A stretch of 64,000 nt of DNA from Chthoniobacter flavus Ellin428 (GTDB taxonomy: Bacteria; Verrucomicrobiota; Verrucomicrobiia; Chthoniobacterales; Chthoniobacteraceae), in NCBI RefSeq assembly GCF_000173075.1, contig NZ_ABVL01000004.1, forward strand, positions 372,001-436,000, in the 5' to 3' direction. The stretch's first letter is position 1, and every line of letters begins with the position of its first letter. Below the pieces are notes generated by a model, which saw nothing but the letters and a program-made list of their open reading frames with translations, was not told where the DNA came from and searched no databases. Below, piece after piece: positions 1 to 7,616 of the stretch. The translations under genes and the position numbers were made by a program.

Positions 1-65
1 AGGAGTTTTGCCTGCCCAATGCGAACCAGGAGAGCAGTTGCTGTGGTACCGGAGGCTGCTGCTGA
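1..65 (+). CDS. C-terminal end of an upstream gene with a Cys-rich tail (partial)
   Basis: In frame 3 a reading frame open from the left edge ends at the TGA at 63-65 with the residues SSCCGTGGCC. Such vicinal-cysteine tails are typical of metalloid-binding proteins in arsenic operons, for example ArsI/CadI-type lyases and some ArsR or ArsM proteins. The stop lies 25 bp before the arsenate reductase start on the same strand, so the two are probably in one arsenic-resistance operon. Only about 20 codons are visible, so the family cannot be settled. That this is a real gene end is inferred from the cysteine pattern and its position. Confidence 0.45.
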   Translation, partial: EFCLPNANQESSCCGTGGCC

Positions 66-90
66 ACGCGCGATCATTTCCCAAACACCT

Positions 91-549
91 ATGACCAAAC
101 CAAAAGTCCTCTTCGTCTGCATTCATAACAGTGCCCGGAGCCAAATGGCCGAGGCCCTGCTCAACCATCTCTGCGGAAATCAATTGGAAGCTCAGAGCGC
201 GGGGCTGGAACCGGGAAAGCTAAACCCGCTGGCCGTGGAAGCGATGAAGCTCATGGGCGTCGATATTTCCCAGGCGGAAACCAAGAGCGTTTTTGAAAAG
301 TTCAAGAATGCCGAGCATTTCGCCTATGTCATCACGGTCTGCGATGAAACCAGTGGCGAGCGTTGCCCGATCTTTCCGAGCGCGGCCAAACGCATCCACT
401 GGAGTTTTCCGGACCCGAGCAGCTTCACGGGAAGTTGGGAGGAGCGCGTCCTGCGCACGGTCGAAGTGCGCAATTTGATCGCCAACCAAATCCGCGAGTG
501 GTGTCCGGCCGTCTGCTCGCAGCCCGATCTCTGCGAAAGCGTCGCGTAA
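91..549 (+). CDS. arsC: Arsenate reductase, low-molecular-weight phosphatase type
   Basis: A 152-residue cytoplasmic protein of the LMW protein tyrosine phosphatase fold that reduces arsenate to arsenite. The P-loop CIHNSAR (CX5R, Cys10 and Arg16) sits at the N-terminus right after the first beta strand. Two further cysteines, Cys84 (VCDE) and Cys92 (RCPIF), match the thioredoxin-coupled relay of the Staphylococcus/Bacillus ArsC class. The frame is open upstream to 19, but ATG at 91 gives the canonical MTKPKVLFVC start and avoids overlap with the Cys-rich frame ending at 65. No strong Shine-Dalgarno site is visible. A general LMW phosphatase is possible, but the Cys pair and the Cys-rich upstream tail favour arsenate. 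Confidence 0.9.
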   Translation: MTKPKVLFVCIHNSARSQMAEALLNHLCGNQLEAQSAGLEPGKLNPLAVEAMKLMGVDISQAETKSVFEKFKNAEHFAYVITVCDETSGERCPIFPSAAKRIHWSFPDPSSFTGSWEERVLRTVEVRNLIANQIREWCPAVCSQPDLCESVA

Positions 550-570
550 TCATCTTTGAGACCTCCAAGA

Positions 571-588
571 GGAGAGAGGCTCTCTTCC
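571..588. terminator. Possible bidirectional terminator hairpin
   Basis: A short imperfect inverted repeat (GGAGAGA, then TCTCTTCC with one bulge) lies between the convergent arsC and the hypothetical gene ending at 600. There is no convincing T-run on either strand, so this is weak. Confidence 0.2.
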
Positions 589-599
589 GTGAAATCAGC

Positions 600-1061
600 C
601 TAAGTCGGCTCCGCAGAACGGTAGCGATCCGTCCATCCGAGCCAGTATTCAATGTCGCATGGCCGATCTTCCGGAGGACGCAGCGCCGTAAGAATCGGGT
701 GCGTCAGGGCGTGCTGGACAAACTCCTCGGGTAGCATGACGTCGTGACACTCGACGTAGTGGGATAATCCCTCGGGCCAGGCCCACACGCCGTCCCAATA
801 CTCGCGATGTCCCACGTCGCCGCAATCGAAGCGGCAACATGAAAGTCCTCGATAAACCTCAAACTCAGGCGAAGATCGCAGATAGTGGAGTAAGGCGATC
901 TTCTCGTCAGGACTGATCCAGTTGGGTCTTATGAGGATGCGAGGATGTGGAAACTGCCGGTCGTAATCCGTGAAGCCGTTAAACCAATAGCCAATAAGCC
1001 GTGGAGCTGGCGTGGTCGCTTCGTTTGGAGTTCCGCGATGATCTGGTGGATGCGTTCCCAT
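600..1061 (-). CDS. Hypothetical protein, 153 aa
   Basis: Not a family I can name. The core after about residue 22 (LIGYWFNGFTDYD) is rich in Trp, Tyr, Cys and acidic residues (CCRFDCGDVGHREYWDG, then VWAWPEGLSHYVECHDV), which looks like a compact cytoplasmic domain and not noncoding sequence. There is no signal peptide. The ATG at 1061 is the only usual start before that core, which forces a 133-bp overlap with the next upstream gene (929-1354) in another frame. The first 20 residues look unlike the rest, so either the two genes are overlapped by an insertion/deletion or a nonstandard start is used. Translational coupling to the upstream gene is plausible. Confidence 0.55.
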   Translation of the reverse strand: MGTHPPDHRGTPNEATTPAPRLIGYWFNGFTDYDRQFPHPRILIRPNWISPDEKIALLHYLRSSPEFEVYRGLSCCRFDCGDVGHREYWDGVWAWPEGLSHYVECHDVMLPEEFVQHALTHPILTALRPPEDRPCDIEYWLGWTDRYRSAEPT

Positions 1062-1354
1062 AGGGCATCGAGAGCGGTGGAAAGTTCCGGAAGCGTGACG
1101 TTTTCCAGAGGAAACCGCACTCCTTTTAGACCGGGCTTCACAGTTTGCATCGGCGCGGGAAAGATCGTGAGCCCAATGGAGACAAGGTGATGGGCATCGA
1201 TCGCCGGCGCTACATAAATGAGATAACTATTCCCAACGTCGTCCGTGATCGGGATGTTCCGGTCCAAGGCGAACGCATCTCGGAACCGAACGCTGAGACC
1301 CTTGCCGGTAACCCATGGCTGCAGGATGGCGTCGATTGTGATTTGCGATTGCAT
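929..1354 (-). CDS. Hypothetical protein, 141 aa
   Basis: No family recognised. ATG at 1354 (MQSQITIDAI) is preferred over an in-frame TTG at 1396 because the intervening residues look like noncoding translation. The body (LPWVTGKGLSVRFRDAF-like segment, then an SYLIYVAPAID strand and a helix ALDALWERIHQIIAEL) reads like a small alpha/beta cytoplasmic protein. The last 40 codons run through the start of the gene at 600-1061 in a different frame. The C-terminal part after QTKRP has a composition unlike the rest, so the ancestral stop may have been lost by a frameshift. Confidence 0.5.
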   Translation of the reverse strand: MQSQITIDAILQPWVTGKGLSVRFRDAFALDRNIPITDDVGNSYLIYVAPAIDAHHLVSIGLTIFPAPMQTVKPGLKGVRFPLENVTLPELSTALDALWERIHQIIAELQTKRPRQLHGLLAIGLTASRITTGSFHILASS

Positions 1355-1444
1355 GGTGTCGTCAGAAAGAAAGAGATAGACGAGGAAAGCCGTCAACCCC
1401 GTGCCGCCTTTTTAGACGCTGACGAAGCAGCGCTCTCCGGTTGA

Positions 1445-2332
1445 TTACCGGAGGATTTCCCCCTTGGTCACATCGCCCGGCACATCCAGCGATTGCACCT
1501 GGTTGATCGTCTTGAAATGTGCGTGGTCGGCGAATTCCCACACGACCTTTTTGTCCCGCGTGACTTCGATGACCATCGGCTGCTCGCCGATGTGGCCGTG
1601 GCCGAGATAGACGCAGAAGAGGGTGTTGCCATTGGGCAGGCGCTGGCAGCCCGCCATGAGCCGGAGCGGATTGCCGGGCAGATCGTTTTCGTTGAGCTCC
1701 CACACGACTTTGTCGCTCGGGTCGACTTCCTCGACCTTGTGTCCGTCGCCGCAATCGATGAGCCAGTTCTTGTTCGGCAGGAGGACGACTTCATGCGGGT
1801 CGCCCGGCACTTTCACCTCGCGCAGCACCTTGCCGTCGCCGTCGAGCTCCACGACTTTGCCCTCGCCCTTGAAGCACACCAGATAGTGGCCCTCCGGCGT
1901 CTTGCGCGTGCCGCGGAATTGATTGTGCATCTTCTCCGTCGTGGTCGTGAGCTTGATCTCCTTGGCGATTTTCCCCTGGCGGTCGACCTCGATGATCCGG
2001 CTCGTGCCGCCTTCCACGATGAGCACATTGCCATTCGGCAACGGTTGCGCGGCATGGCACTCGATTTTTTCCGGCGCCTTGTATTCCCACACCACCTGCT
2101 TGTCCTTGGTCATCTCTTTCGCCCCATTGAGATAGGCAAAGAGGACGTTTCCATTCGGCAGCATCCAGCAGTCCTGCGGATTCTTGGCGTCGACCTGCCA
2201 CTCGATCGAGCCATCGGCGGCGACGATGCTCACGTGCCCGCCGTTGTAATCGCAGTTGAGAAAACGCGGCCCGGCGAAGGCGGCGGAGGCGAGGGAGAAA
2301 GCGGCGAAGAAGAGGGTGAGGCGGAGTTTCAT
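1445..2332 (-). CDS. Secreted beta-propeller protein (PQQ/NHL-like repeats)
   Basis: A 295-residue protein starting at ATG 2332 with a clear signal peptide (MKLRLTLFFAAFSLASAAFA). The open frame continues upstream to 2809 but without features. The mature part consists of repeated blades with the motif PNGN followed by two or three hydrophobic residues (PNGNVLFAY, PNGNVLIVEG, PNKNWLIDCG, PNGNTLFCV) alternating with (K)VVWE strands, a pattern seen in arylsulfotransferase-like and PQQ-like propellers. It is probably periplasmic. No catalytic residues can be assigned. It is divergent from the iclR-type gene at 2646 and may be controlled from the shared 313-bp intergenic region. Confidence 0.75.
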   Translation of the reverse strand: MKLRLTLFFAAFSLASAAFAGPRFLNCDYNGGHVSIVAADGSIEWQVDAKNPQDCWMLPNGNVLFAYLNGAKEMTKDKQVVWEYKAPEKIECHAAQPLPNGNVLIVEGGTSRIIEVDRQGKIAKEIKLTTTTEKMHNQFRGTRKTPEGHYLVCFKGEGKVVELDGDGKVLREVKVPGDPHEVVLLPNKNWLIDCGDGHKVEEVDPSDKVVWELNENDLPGNPLRLMAGCQRLPNGNTLFCVYLGHGHIGEQPMVIEVTRDKKVVWEFADHAHFKTINQVQSLDVPGDVTKGEILR

Positions 2333-2645
2333 GGAAGGGAGGGGGACAGGCGGAAAACTTGGGGGCGGGTTGTTGTGATGAAAACCACGGAGGGCGTCCA
2401 GTCTTGGGAAATGAAAGTTAAAGTCTACCATGCGGTCGAAGGGTCCGGCTGCTTTACCGGATTCCGTCGCTGGTAAAGCCGCCGGTTTCTTCGACTGCGT
2501 GCTCCGCCAACTGACCACCGGAGCAATCCGCTCAGCACTTTTCCAACAACCAAGAATGACCGCGAGGAGAAAATGGCGCATCGATTCGCCGCCTTCTAAG
2601 AATTTGCGCGAAGGCTGATTTTCATATACAGAAAGCTTTTCGCCT
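2333..2645. promoter_or_regulatory. Divergent intergenic region with a palindrome
   Basis: This 313-bp gap separates the divergent propeller and iclR-type genes and must carry both promoters. No clear -35/-10 pair was identified. It holds one palindrome (listed separately at 2445-2485). Small open frames here have no coding character. Confidence 0.4.
2445..2485. repeat. Inverted repeat, 14-bp arms
   Basis: Left arm CCGGCTGCTTTACC at 2445-2458 and right arm GGTAAAGCCGCCGG at 2472-2485 pair at 13 of 14 positions around a 13-nt loop. It lies in the divergent promoter region and could be an operator or a dispersed REP-like hairpin. The length of the loop and the GC-rich ends suit a dispersed repeat better than a regulator site. 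Confidence 0.6.
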
Positions 2646-3452
2646 ATGAAAATCCCCTCCCAGAAGCGCCCCAAGACCGAGCCAGCGGTCGGCGACAATG
2701 CCCTGCAAGTGCCCGCCCTGCAACGGGGGCTTTCGATGCTGGAATTTCTCGCCGGACTGCCCGATGGCGCGACGCTTTCCGAACTGGGAGCCCAACTCGA
2801 CATCTCCATTGCCTCGGTGTTCCGCCTTGCCGGCGCGCTGGAGGAACTCGGCTACATCCGCCGCGACGAGAAGACCAAGCGCTACGCCGTGACGCAAAAG
2901 CTCCTGCTCCTCGGTCAACCGCATTCCGGCAGCCGCAGCCTCGTGGAATGTGCGATCGAGCCCATGCGCCGCATCCTCGCCGCGACGGGCGAGACGACCC
3001 AGCTCTGCTGCCTGGCGGAAGCGGATTGCGTGATGATCGAGCAACTGCCCTCGCTCCATCCTTTCAAATACATCGTCGACCTCGGTTCACGCGTGCCGAT
3101 TCACTGTTGCGCGCCGGGCAAGGCGATCCTCGCCTTCCTGCCTGACGACGTGCTCGACGCCGTGCTGCCGCAGTTGAAATTCGAGAAGCACACCGAGCGC
3201 ACGATCCTCAGCCGCGAGGCGCTGCTCGTGGAACTGGAGCGGGTGCGCGCCGGCGGTTACGCGCTCGATTGTGGCGAGCACTTCGATGGCATTCATTGCG
3301 TCGCGGCGCCGCTGCTCGATCGCCACGGCCAGACCATCGCTGCAATCACCATCGCCGGTCCCGCCACGCGGATCCCTGCGACGCGGTTCGAGGAGATCGG
3401 CCATTTGATCATCAAGGAAGCCAGCGCCGCGGCCCGGCGGTTTGAGGAATAG
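2646..3452 (+). CDS. IclR family transcriptional regulator
   Basis: 268 residues, the usual IclR length. Residues about 24-80 form the winged helix-turn-helix (start PALQRGLSMLEFLAG, recognition region DISIASVFRLAGALEELGYI, wing RRDEKTKRYAV). Residues about 95-265 form the effector-binding domain, with typical IclR elements such as PIHCCAPGKAILAFLP and GGYALDCGEH. It ends 3 bp before the start of the giant cytochrome gene on the same strand and is divergent from the propeller gene. That suggests it controls one or both from the 2333-2645 region, by analogy with IclR regulators of catabolic genes. The ligand cannot be inferred. Confidence 0.92.
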   Translation: MKIPSQKRPKTEPAVGDNALQVPALQRGLSMLEFLAGLPDGATLSELGAQLDISIASVFRLAGALEELGYIRRDEKTKRYAVTQKLLLLGQPHSGSRSLVECAIEPMRRILAATGETTQLCCLAEADCVMIEQLPSLHPFKYIVDLGSRVPIHCCAPGKAILAFLPDDVLDAVLPQLKFEKHTERTILSREALLVELERVRAGGYALDCGEHFDGIHCVAAPLLDRHGQTIAAITIAGPATRIPATRFEEIGHLIIKEASAAARRFEE

Positions 3453-3455
3453 CGT

Positions 3456-6400
3456 ATGCGTCCACACGAAACCTTCAGTGCCAGGAGCCAGGAGCCAAGA
3501 GCCAAGTGGCGACACCATCTGCGTTGGGCAGCGGGACACTTGGCTCTCTTTACCTGGCTCCTGGCACTGTCCTGCCACGCCGCCGACGCTCCCATCACAC
3601 CGGAGGGCCGCGAATTTTTCGAAAACAAAATCCGTCCCATCCTCTCGGCGGAATGCAACGAGTGCCACAACGCCATCAAACACAAGGGCGGTCTGCGGCT
3701 CGACTATCGTGGCGGCTGGCAAAAGGGCGGCGACAATGGCGATGACATCGTCCCCGGCGATGCGGCGAAGAGCCTGCTGATCAAATCAATCCGCCATGAG
3801 GATCCCGATCTCAAGATGCCGGCGAAATCGCCGAAGCTCGACTCGAAGGTAATCGCCGATTTCGAGAAGTGGGTGAACATGGGCGCGCCCGATCCGCGCG
3901 ACGAACCGCCCAAGGAAGTGGCCGGCAAACCGAAGTGGGCCGAATTGCTGGCCGCGCGCCGCACGTGGTGGTCGCTGCAGCCGGTGCAGAAGCCCGTGGT
4001 GCCGGCGGTGAAAGATGCCGCGTGGTCGTCCAATCCCGTCGATCGATTTCTCCTCGCGAAGATGGAGGAGCACGATCTCACGCCGGCGAAGGATGCCGAT
4101 CCGCGCACGTTCATTCGCCGCCTTACGTTCGCTCTTACCGGCCTGCCGCCGACTCCGGAGGAAGTGGAGGCCTTTGTGGGCGAAGCCTCCAGCGACCGAA
4201 TGGCGGCGATCCGCAAAGCCACCGATCGCCTGCTGGCTTCGCCGCACTTTGGCGAGCATTGGGCGCGGCATTGGCTCGACCTGGTGCGCTACGCGGAGAC
4301 GCACGGCAGCGAGGGCGACCCGGAAATTCGCGAGGCGTGGCGCTATCGTGATTACATGATCAGCGCGCTGAATCAGGATGTGCCGGTCGATCAACTCATT
4401 CGCGAAAACCTGGCGGGCGATCTGCTCGCGCATCCGCGGATCAGCCCCGATGGCATCAATCAATCGATGCTCGGGATCGCCCAATATCGTCTCGTCGAGC
4501 ACGGCTTCCAGCCGGTCGACACACTCGACGATGAAGTCAAGGTGGTGGACAACCAGATCGACGTGGTGAGCAAGGCTTTCCAGGGGCTCACCGTGGCGTG
4601 TGCGCGTTGCCACGATCACAAGTTCGACGCCATCAGCCAGCACGACTATTACGCGCTCTTTGGCATCTTCGCGAGCTGCCGTCCGGCGCAGGTCACCATT
4701 GATTCACCCGCGGTGCAGGCGACGAATCGCGACGCCCTCGAGCATGTGCACGCGGAGATCAAATCCGCGCTGGCCGATGCCTGGCTCAAGTCTGCCGATC
4801 AAGTGGCATCGCGGTTGCGCGATGCCTCGGCGCAGGCGGAGAAGTCGCGCGCGGTGGCCGGAAAGATTCGCGATCTCGAACAGCAGGTCGCCGATCTCGA
4901 ATGGAGTGCGCGACAGGCGCTCAACCATCGTGGCGCGTCGCCGGCCAAGGCGGAGAAATTGCCCTCGCCGTTTGCGGCCTGGAGTTTTGAGAACGGCGCA
5001 AACGATACTTTCGGTCGTCTCAACGGGCACCTCGAAGGCGGCGCGGAGATTCGCAATGGCCGACTCATCCTCGATGGCAAGGGCGCCTATTTCCGCACCG
5101 ACCAACTGCCGATGAACCTCGAGGCGAAGACGCTCGAGGCCTGGGTCTCGCCAGCGACGCTGGATCAGCGCGGCGGCGGCGTGGTCAGTGTCGAGAGTAC
5201 CGATGTGCACGGCTTTGACTCCATCGTTTTCGCGGAGCGCGAACCGCGGCGCTGGTATCCCGGCAGCAACTTCGGCCTGCGTAGTGAAAATGTCGGCGGT
5301 ACCGAGGAGACGGCGAAGCCCGGCGAGTTGGTCCACATGGCGCTCGTCTACGGCGCGGACAATAGTATCGCGATGTATCGCAATGGCGTGCCTTACGGGC
5401 ACAGCTACACGAAAGCGGAGATGAAGAAATTCGAAGCGGGCAACGCAAGAGTCCTGCTCGGCCTGCGGCACAAGGGTGCGGGCAGTGGATTCTTCGCCGG
5501 GGAGATCGAGGAAGCGCGGTTGTATGATCGCGCCCTGACGGCGGAAGAAGTGGCCGCTTCCTACCATGCGGGCGCGGGCCCAGTGATCACGCCGGAGCAA
5601 ATCACCGCGGCGCTTTCTCCCGAGCAACGCCAGCAACGTGCCTCGCTCACCGCGCAAATCGAAAAATTGCGCGCGGAATCGACCGCCAATCCCGCTGCCC
5701 AAATCTGGGCTCAGGCGATGGCGGACGCGGCGACGAATGCCAGCAACCCGCTGCATCTCTGGGCGAAACTGGAGAATGTGCGCGATGCCGACCTGCCGGC
5801 CGTCTGGCAGAAGCTGACCGATCCGTTGCGCGCGAAACTCGCGGAAGCGCGCAAAACGAATCGCGAGCAATTCAAAACCGCCTGGAATCTCGCTGGGGCG
5901 GATTATGCGAAGTGGTTTCCATACGGCCCCGGCCTCACCCCGAAGCCGCTGGCCGCCGGTGAATTCTCAATCGAACCGAGCGGGGATCGTGTGCTCGCCG
6001 GCCTCGAGCCCGGCGGCGCGTTCACTGATCGCTTGTCGGAAAAGCACACCGGCATTCTCACTTCGCCGCGCTTCAAGATCGAGAGCGATAGCATCAGTGT
6101 GCGCGCTTTCGGCGCTGGCGGCGCAATGGTCCGCGTGATCGTCGATAACTATCCGCTGCCGAATAATCCGATCTTCCCCAAGGCCATCCTCGAAAAGAGC
6201 GAGCCGGGCTGGGTGCGGTTGGACACGGCTTATCGCAAGGGCAGCTATGCCTACATCGAGTTCGCCACGCACGAAGACCTCACGCGTCCGCTGACCGACA
6301 AGAAAGAGAAGCCGAACTCGCGGCAAGACGAGCCATCTTCTTTCGGCGTGGATCAAGTCGTTTTTAACGATGGCAAAAGCGTCCCGCAGGAAGAGGACTC

Positions 6401-7610
6401 CGCGCTGGCTCCGCTACTCGATGGCCCCGCGCCAAAATCCGCGACCGAGCTCGCCCAGACCTACAGCCGGGCCATTGCCGAGGCTGTTCAGGCCTGGCGC
6501 AACGATCAACTCACCGAAGCGCAGCGCCTGTTCCTCGATGGACTTGTGCATCGTGGCGTGCTGCCGACCACGCTCACCGAGCTCGCTGCCGTCCGTCCGC
6601 TCGTGACGCAGTATCGCCAACTCGATGCCGGCGTGCCGCAATTGCACCATGCCCCCGGCGTCCTCGAGACCGCCGCTTACGACGCGCCTTTCCTGCCCCG
6701 AGGCGATCATCTCAAGCCCGGCGAACCCGTGCCGCGCCGCTACCTCGAAGTCTTCGGCGGCCAGCCGTATCACACCTCGCTCAGCGGCCGCCGCGAGCTC
6801 GCTGATGCCATCGCCAATCCGCAGAATCCGCTGACTGCGCGGGTGATGGTCAACCGCATCTGGCACTGGCTCTACGGCCGCGGCATCGTCGCGACAGTCG
6901 ATAACTTCGGTCGCCTCGGCGAAAAGCCCACGCACCCCGAATTGCTCGACTATCTCGCCGCGCGTTTCGTCGAGCATGGCTGGTCGATGAAAGACATGAT
7001 CCGCTATCTCGTGACCACGCGCGCCTTCGGCATGGACAGCGAGCCTTCCGCCAAGGCGCTGGCCAGCGATCCCTCGAATGACTGGCTCTCGCACATGCGG
7101 GTGCGCCGAATCGAGGCCGAGTCCATTCGCGACTCGCTCCTCGTTGATGCCGGGGTGCTCGATGACAAAATGTTCGGCAAGCCCGCCGACATCAACTCGT
7201 CGCGCCGCAGCATCTATCTGCCGGTCCGCCGCACGTTTCTGAATCCCTTCCTGCAAGTCTTCGATGCACCGCGGCCCTTCACCACGCTCGGTCGCCGCGA
7301 CGCGACCAACGTGCCCGCGCAATCGCTGACCATGCTCAATTCGCCTTTCGTCATCGCCCAGGCCAAGCGCTGGGCGACCGCTCTCGTGCAGGACAGTAGC
7401 GACTGCGCCACCACGCGCATCAATCGTATGTTCATCGCCGCCTTTGCCCGCCCCGCGGATGACCACGAGCTCGCCGCCGCCACCGAATATCTCAACGAAC
7501 TCGTCGTCGATCACAAGATCCGCCCGGAGGAACTGCTCGGCAGCGCCCCTGTGTGGGAGGACTTCGCGCAGTCGCTCTTCAATCTCAAGGAATTCATCTA
7601 CCTCCGCTGA
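3456..7610 (+). CDS. Planctomycete cytochrome c / DUF1549 / LamG / DUF1553 protein, 1384 aa
   Basis: Large exported protein. Residues about 1-43 form the export signal, with hydrophobic core LALFTWLLALSC. A Planctomycete cytochrome c domain follows with heme motif CNECH at 67-71. DUF1549 (about 190-420) has a second CxxCH in ACARCHDHKFD. Next come a coiled region and a LamG/concanavalin-like domain (about 490-690, from WSFENGANDTFGRLNG to EIEEARLYDRALTAEEV). DUF1553 occupies about the last 280 residues (LTARVMVNRIWHWLYGRG). These proteins occur throughout Planctomycetota and Verrucomicrobiota, usually paired with a DUF1501 gene as here (6-bp gap), and are thought to act on carbohydrates; the biochemical activity is not established. 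The signal peptide is encoded by one arm of a 33-bp palindrome. Confidence 0.92.
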   Translation: MRPHETFSARSQEPRAKWRHHLRWAAGHLALFTWLLALSCHAADAPITPEGREFFENKIRPILSAECNECHNAIKHKGGLRLDYRGGWQKGGDNGDDIVPGDAAKSLLIKSIRHEDPDLKMPAKSPKLDSKVIADFEKWVNMGAPDPRDEPPKEVAGKPKWAELLAARRTWWSLQPVQKPVVPAVKDAAWSSNPVDRFLLAKMEEHDLTPAKDADPRTFIRRLTFALTGLPPTPEEVEAFVGEASSDRMAAIRKATDRLLASPHFGEHWARHWLDLVRYAETHGSEGDPEIREAWRYRDYMISALNQDVPVDQLIRENLAGDLLAHPRISPDGINQSMLGIAQYRLVEHGFQPVDTLDDEVKVVDNQIDVVSKAFQGLTVACARCHDHKFDAISQHDYYALFGIFASCRPAQVTIDSPAVQATNRDALEHVHAEIKSALADAWLKSADQVASRLRDASAQAEKSRAVAGKIRDLEQQVADLEWSARQALNHRGASPAKAEKLPSPFAAWSFENGANDTFGRLNGHLEGGAEIRNGRLILDGKGAYFRTDQLPMNLEAKTLEAWVSPATLDQRGGGVVSVESTDVHGFDSIVFAEREPRRWYPGSNFGLRSENVGGTEETAKPGELVHMALVYGADNSIAMYRNGVPYGHSYTKAEMKKFEAGNARVLLGLRHKGAGSGFFAGEIEEARLYDRALTAEEVAASYHAGAGPVITPEQITAALSPEQRQQRASLTAQIEKLRAESTANPAAQIWAQAMADAATNASNPLHLWAKLENVRDADLPAVWQKLTDPLRAKLAEARKTNREQFKTAWNLAGADYAKWFPYGPGLTPKPLAAGEFSIEPSGDRVLAGLEPGGAFTDRLSEKHTGILTSPRFKIESDSISVRAFGAGGAMVRVIVDNYPLPNNPIFPKAILEKSEPGWVRLDTAYRKGSYAYIEFATHEDLTRPLTDKKEKPNSRQDEPSSFGVDQVVFNDGKSVPQEEDSALAPLLDGPAPKSATELAQTYSRAIAEAVQAWRNDQLTEAQRLFLDGLVHRGVLPTTLTELAAVRPLVTQYRQLDAGVPQLHHAPGVLETAAYDAPFLPRGDHLKPGEPVPRRYLEVFGGQPYHTSLSGRRELADAIANPQNPLTARVMVNRIWHWLYGRGIVATVDNFGRLGEKPTHPELLDYLAARFVEHGWSMKDMIRYLVTTRAFGMDSEPSAKALASDPSNDWLSHMRVRRIEAESIRDSLLVDAGVLDDKMFGKPADINSSRRSIYLPVRRTFLNPFLQVFDAPRPFTTLGRRDATNVPAQSLTMLNSPFVIAQAKRWATALVQDSSDCATTRINRMFIAAFARPADDHELAAATEYLNELVVDHKIRPEELLGSAPVWEDFAQSLFNLKEFIYLR
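3476..3569. repeat. Heptamer-word palindrome inside the N-terminus of a CDS
   Basis: Left arm 3476-3508 and right arm 3537-3569 are 33-nt inverted copies pairing at 28 of 33 positions around a 28-nt loop. The five mismatches are contiguous. Each arm is five degenerate 7-nt words of the form AGGAGCC. Both arms are translated: the left arm gives a charged Gln/Pro/Arg stretch and the right arm gives the hydrophobic core of the signal peptide. The architecture matches the other word-based palindromes in the window (12.2, 14.2-14.8, 19.4, 24.4 and 38.2 kb), which are intergenic. Confidence 0.8.
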
Positions 7611-7616
7611 ACCGCC

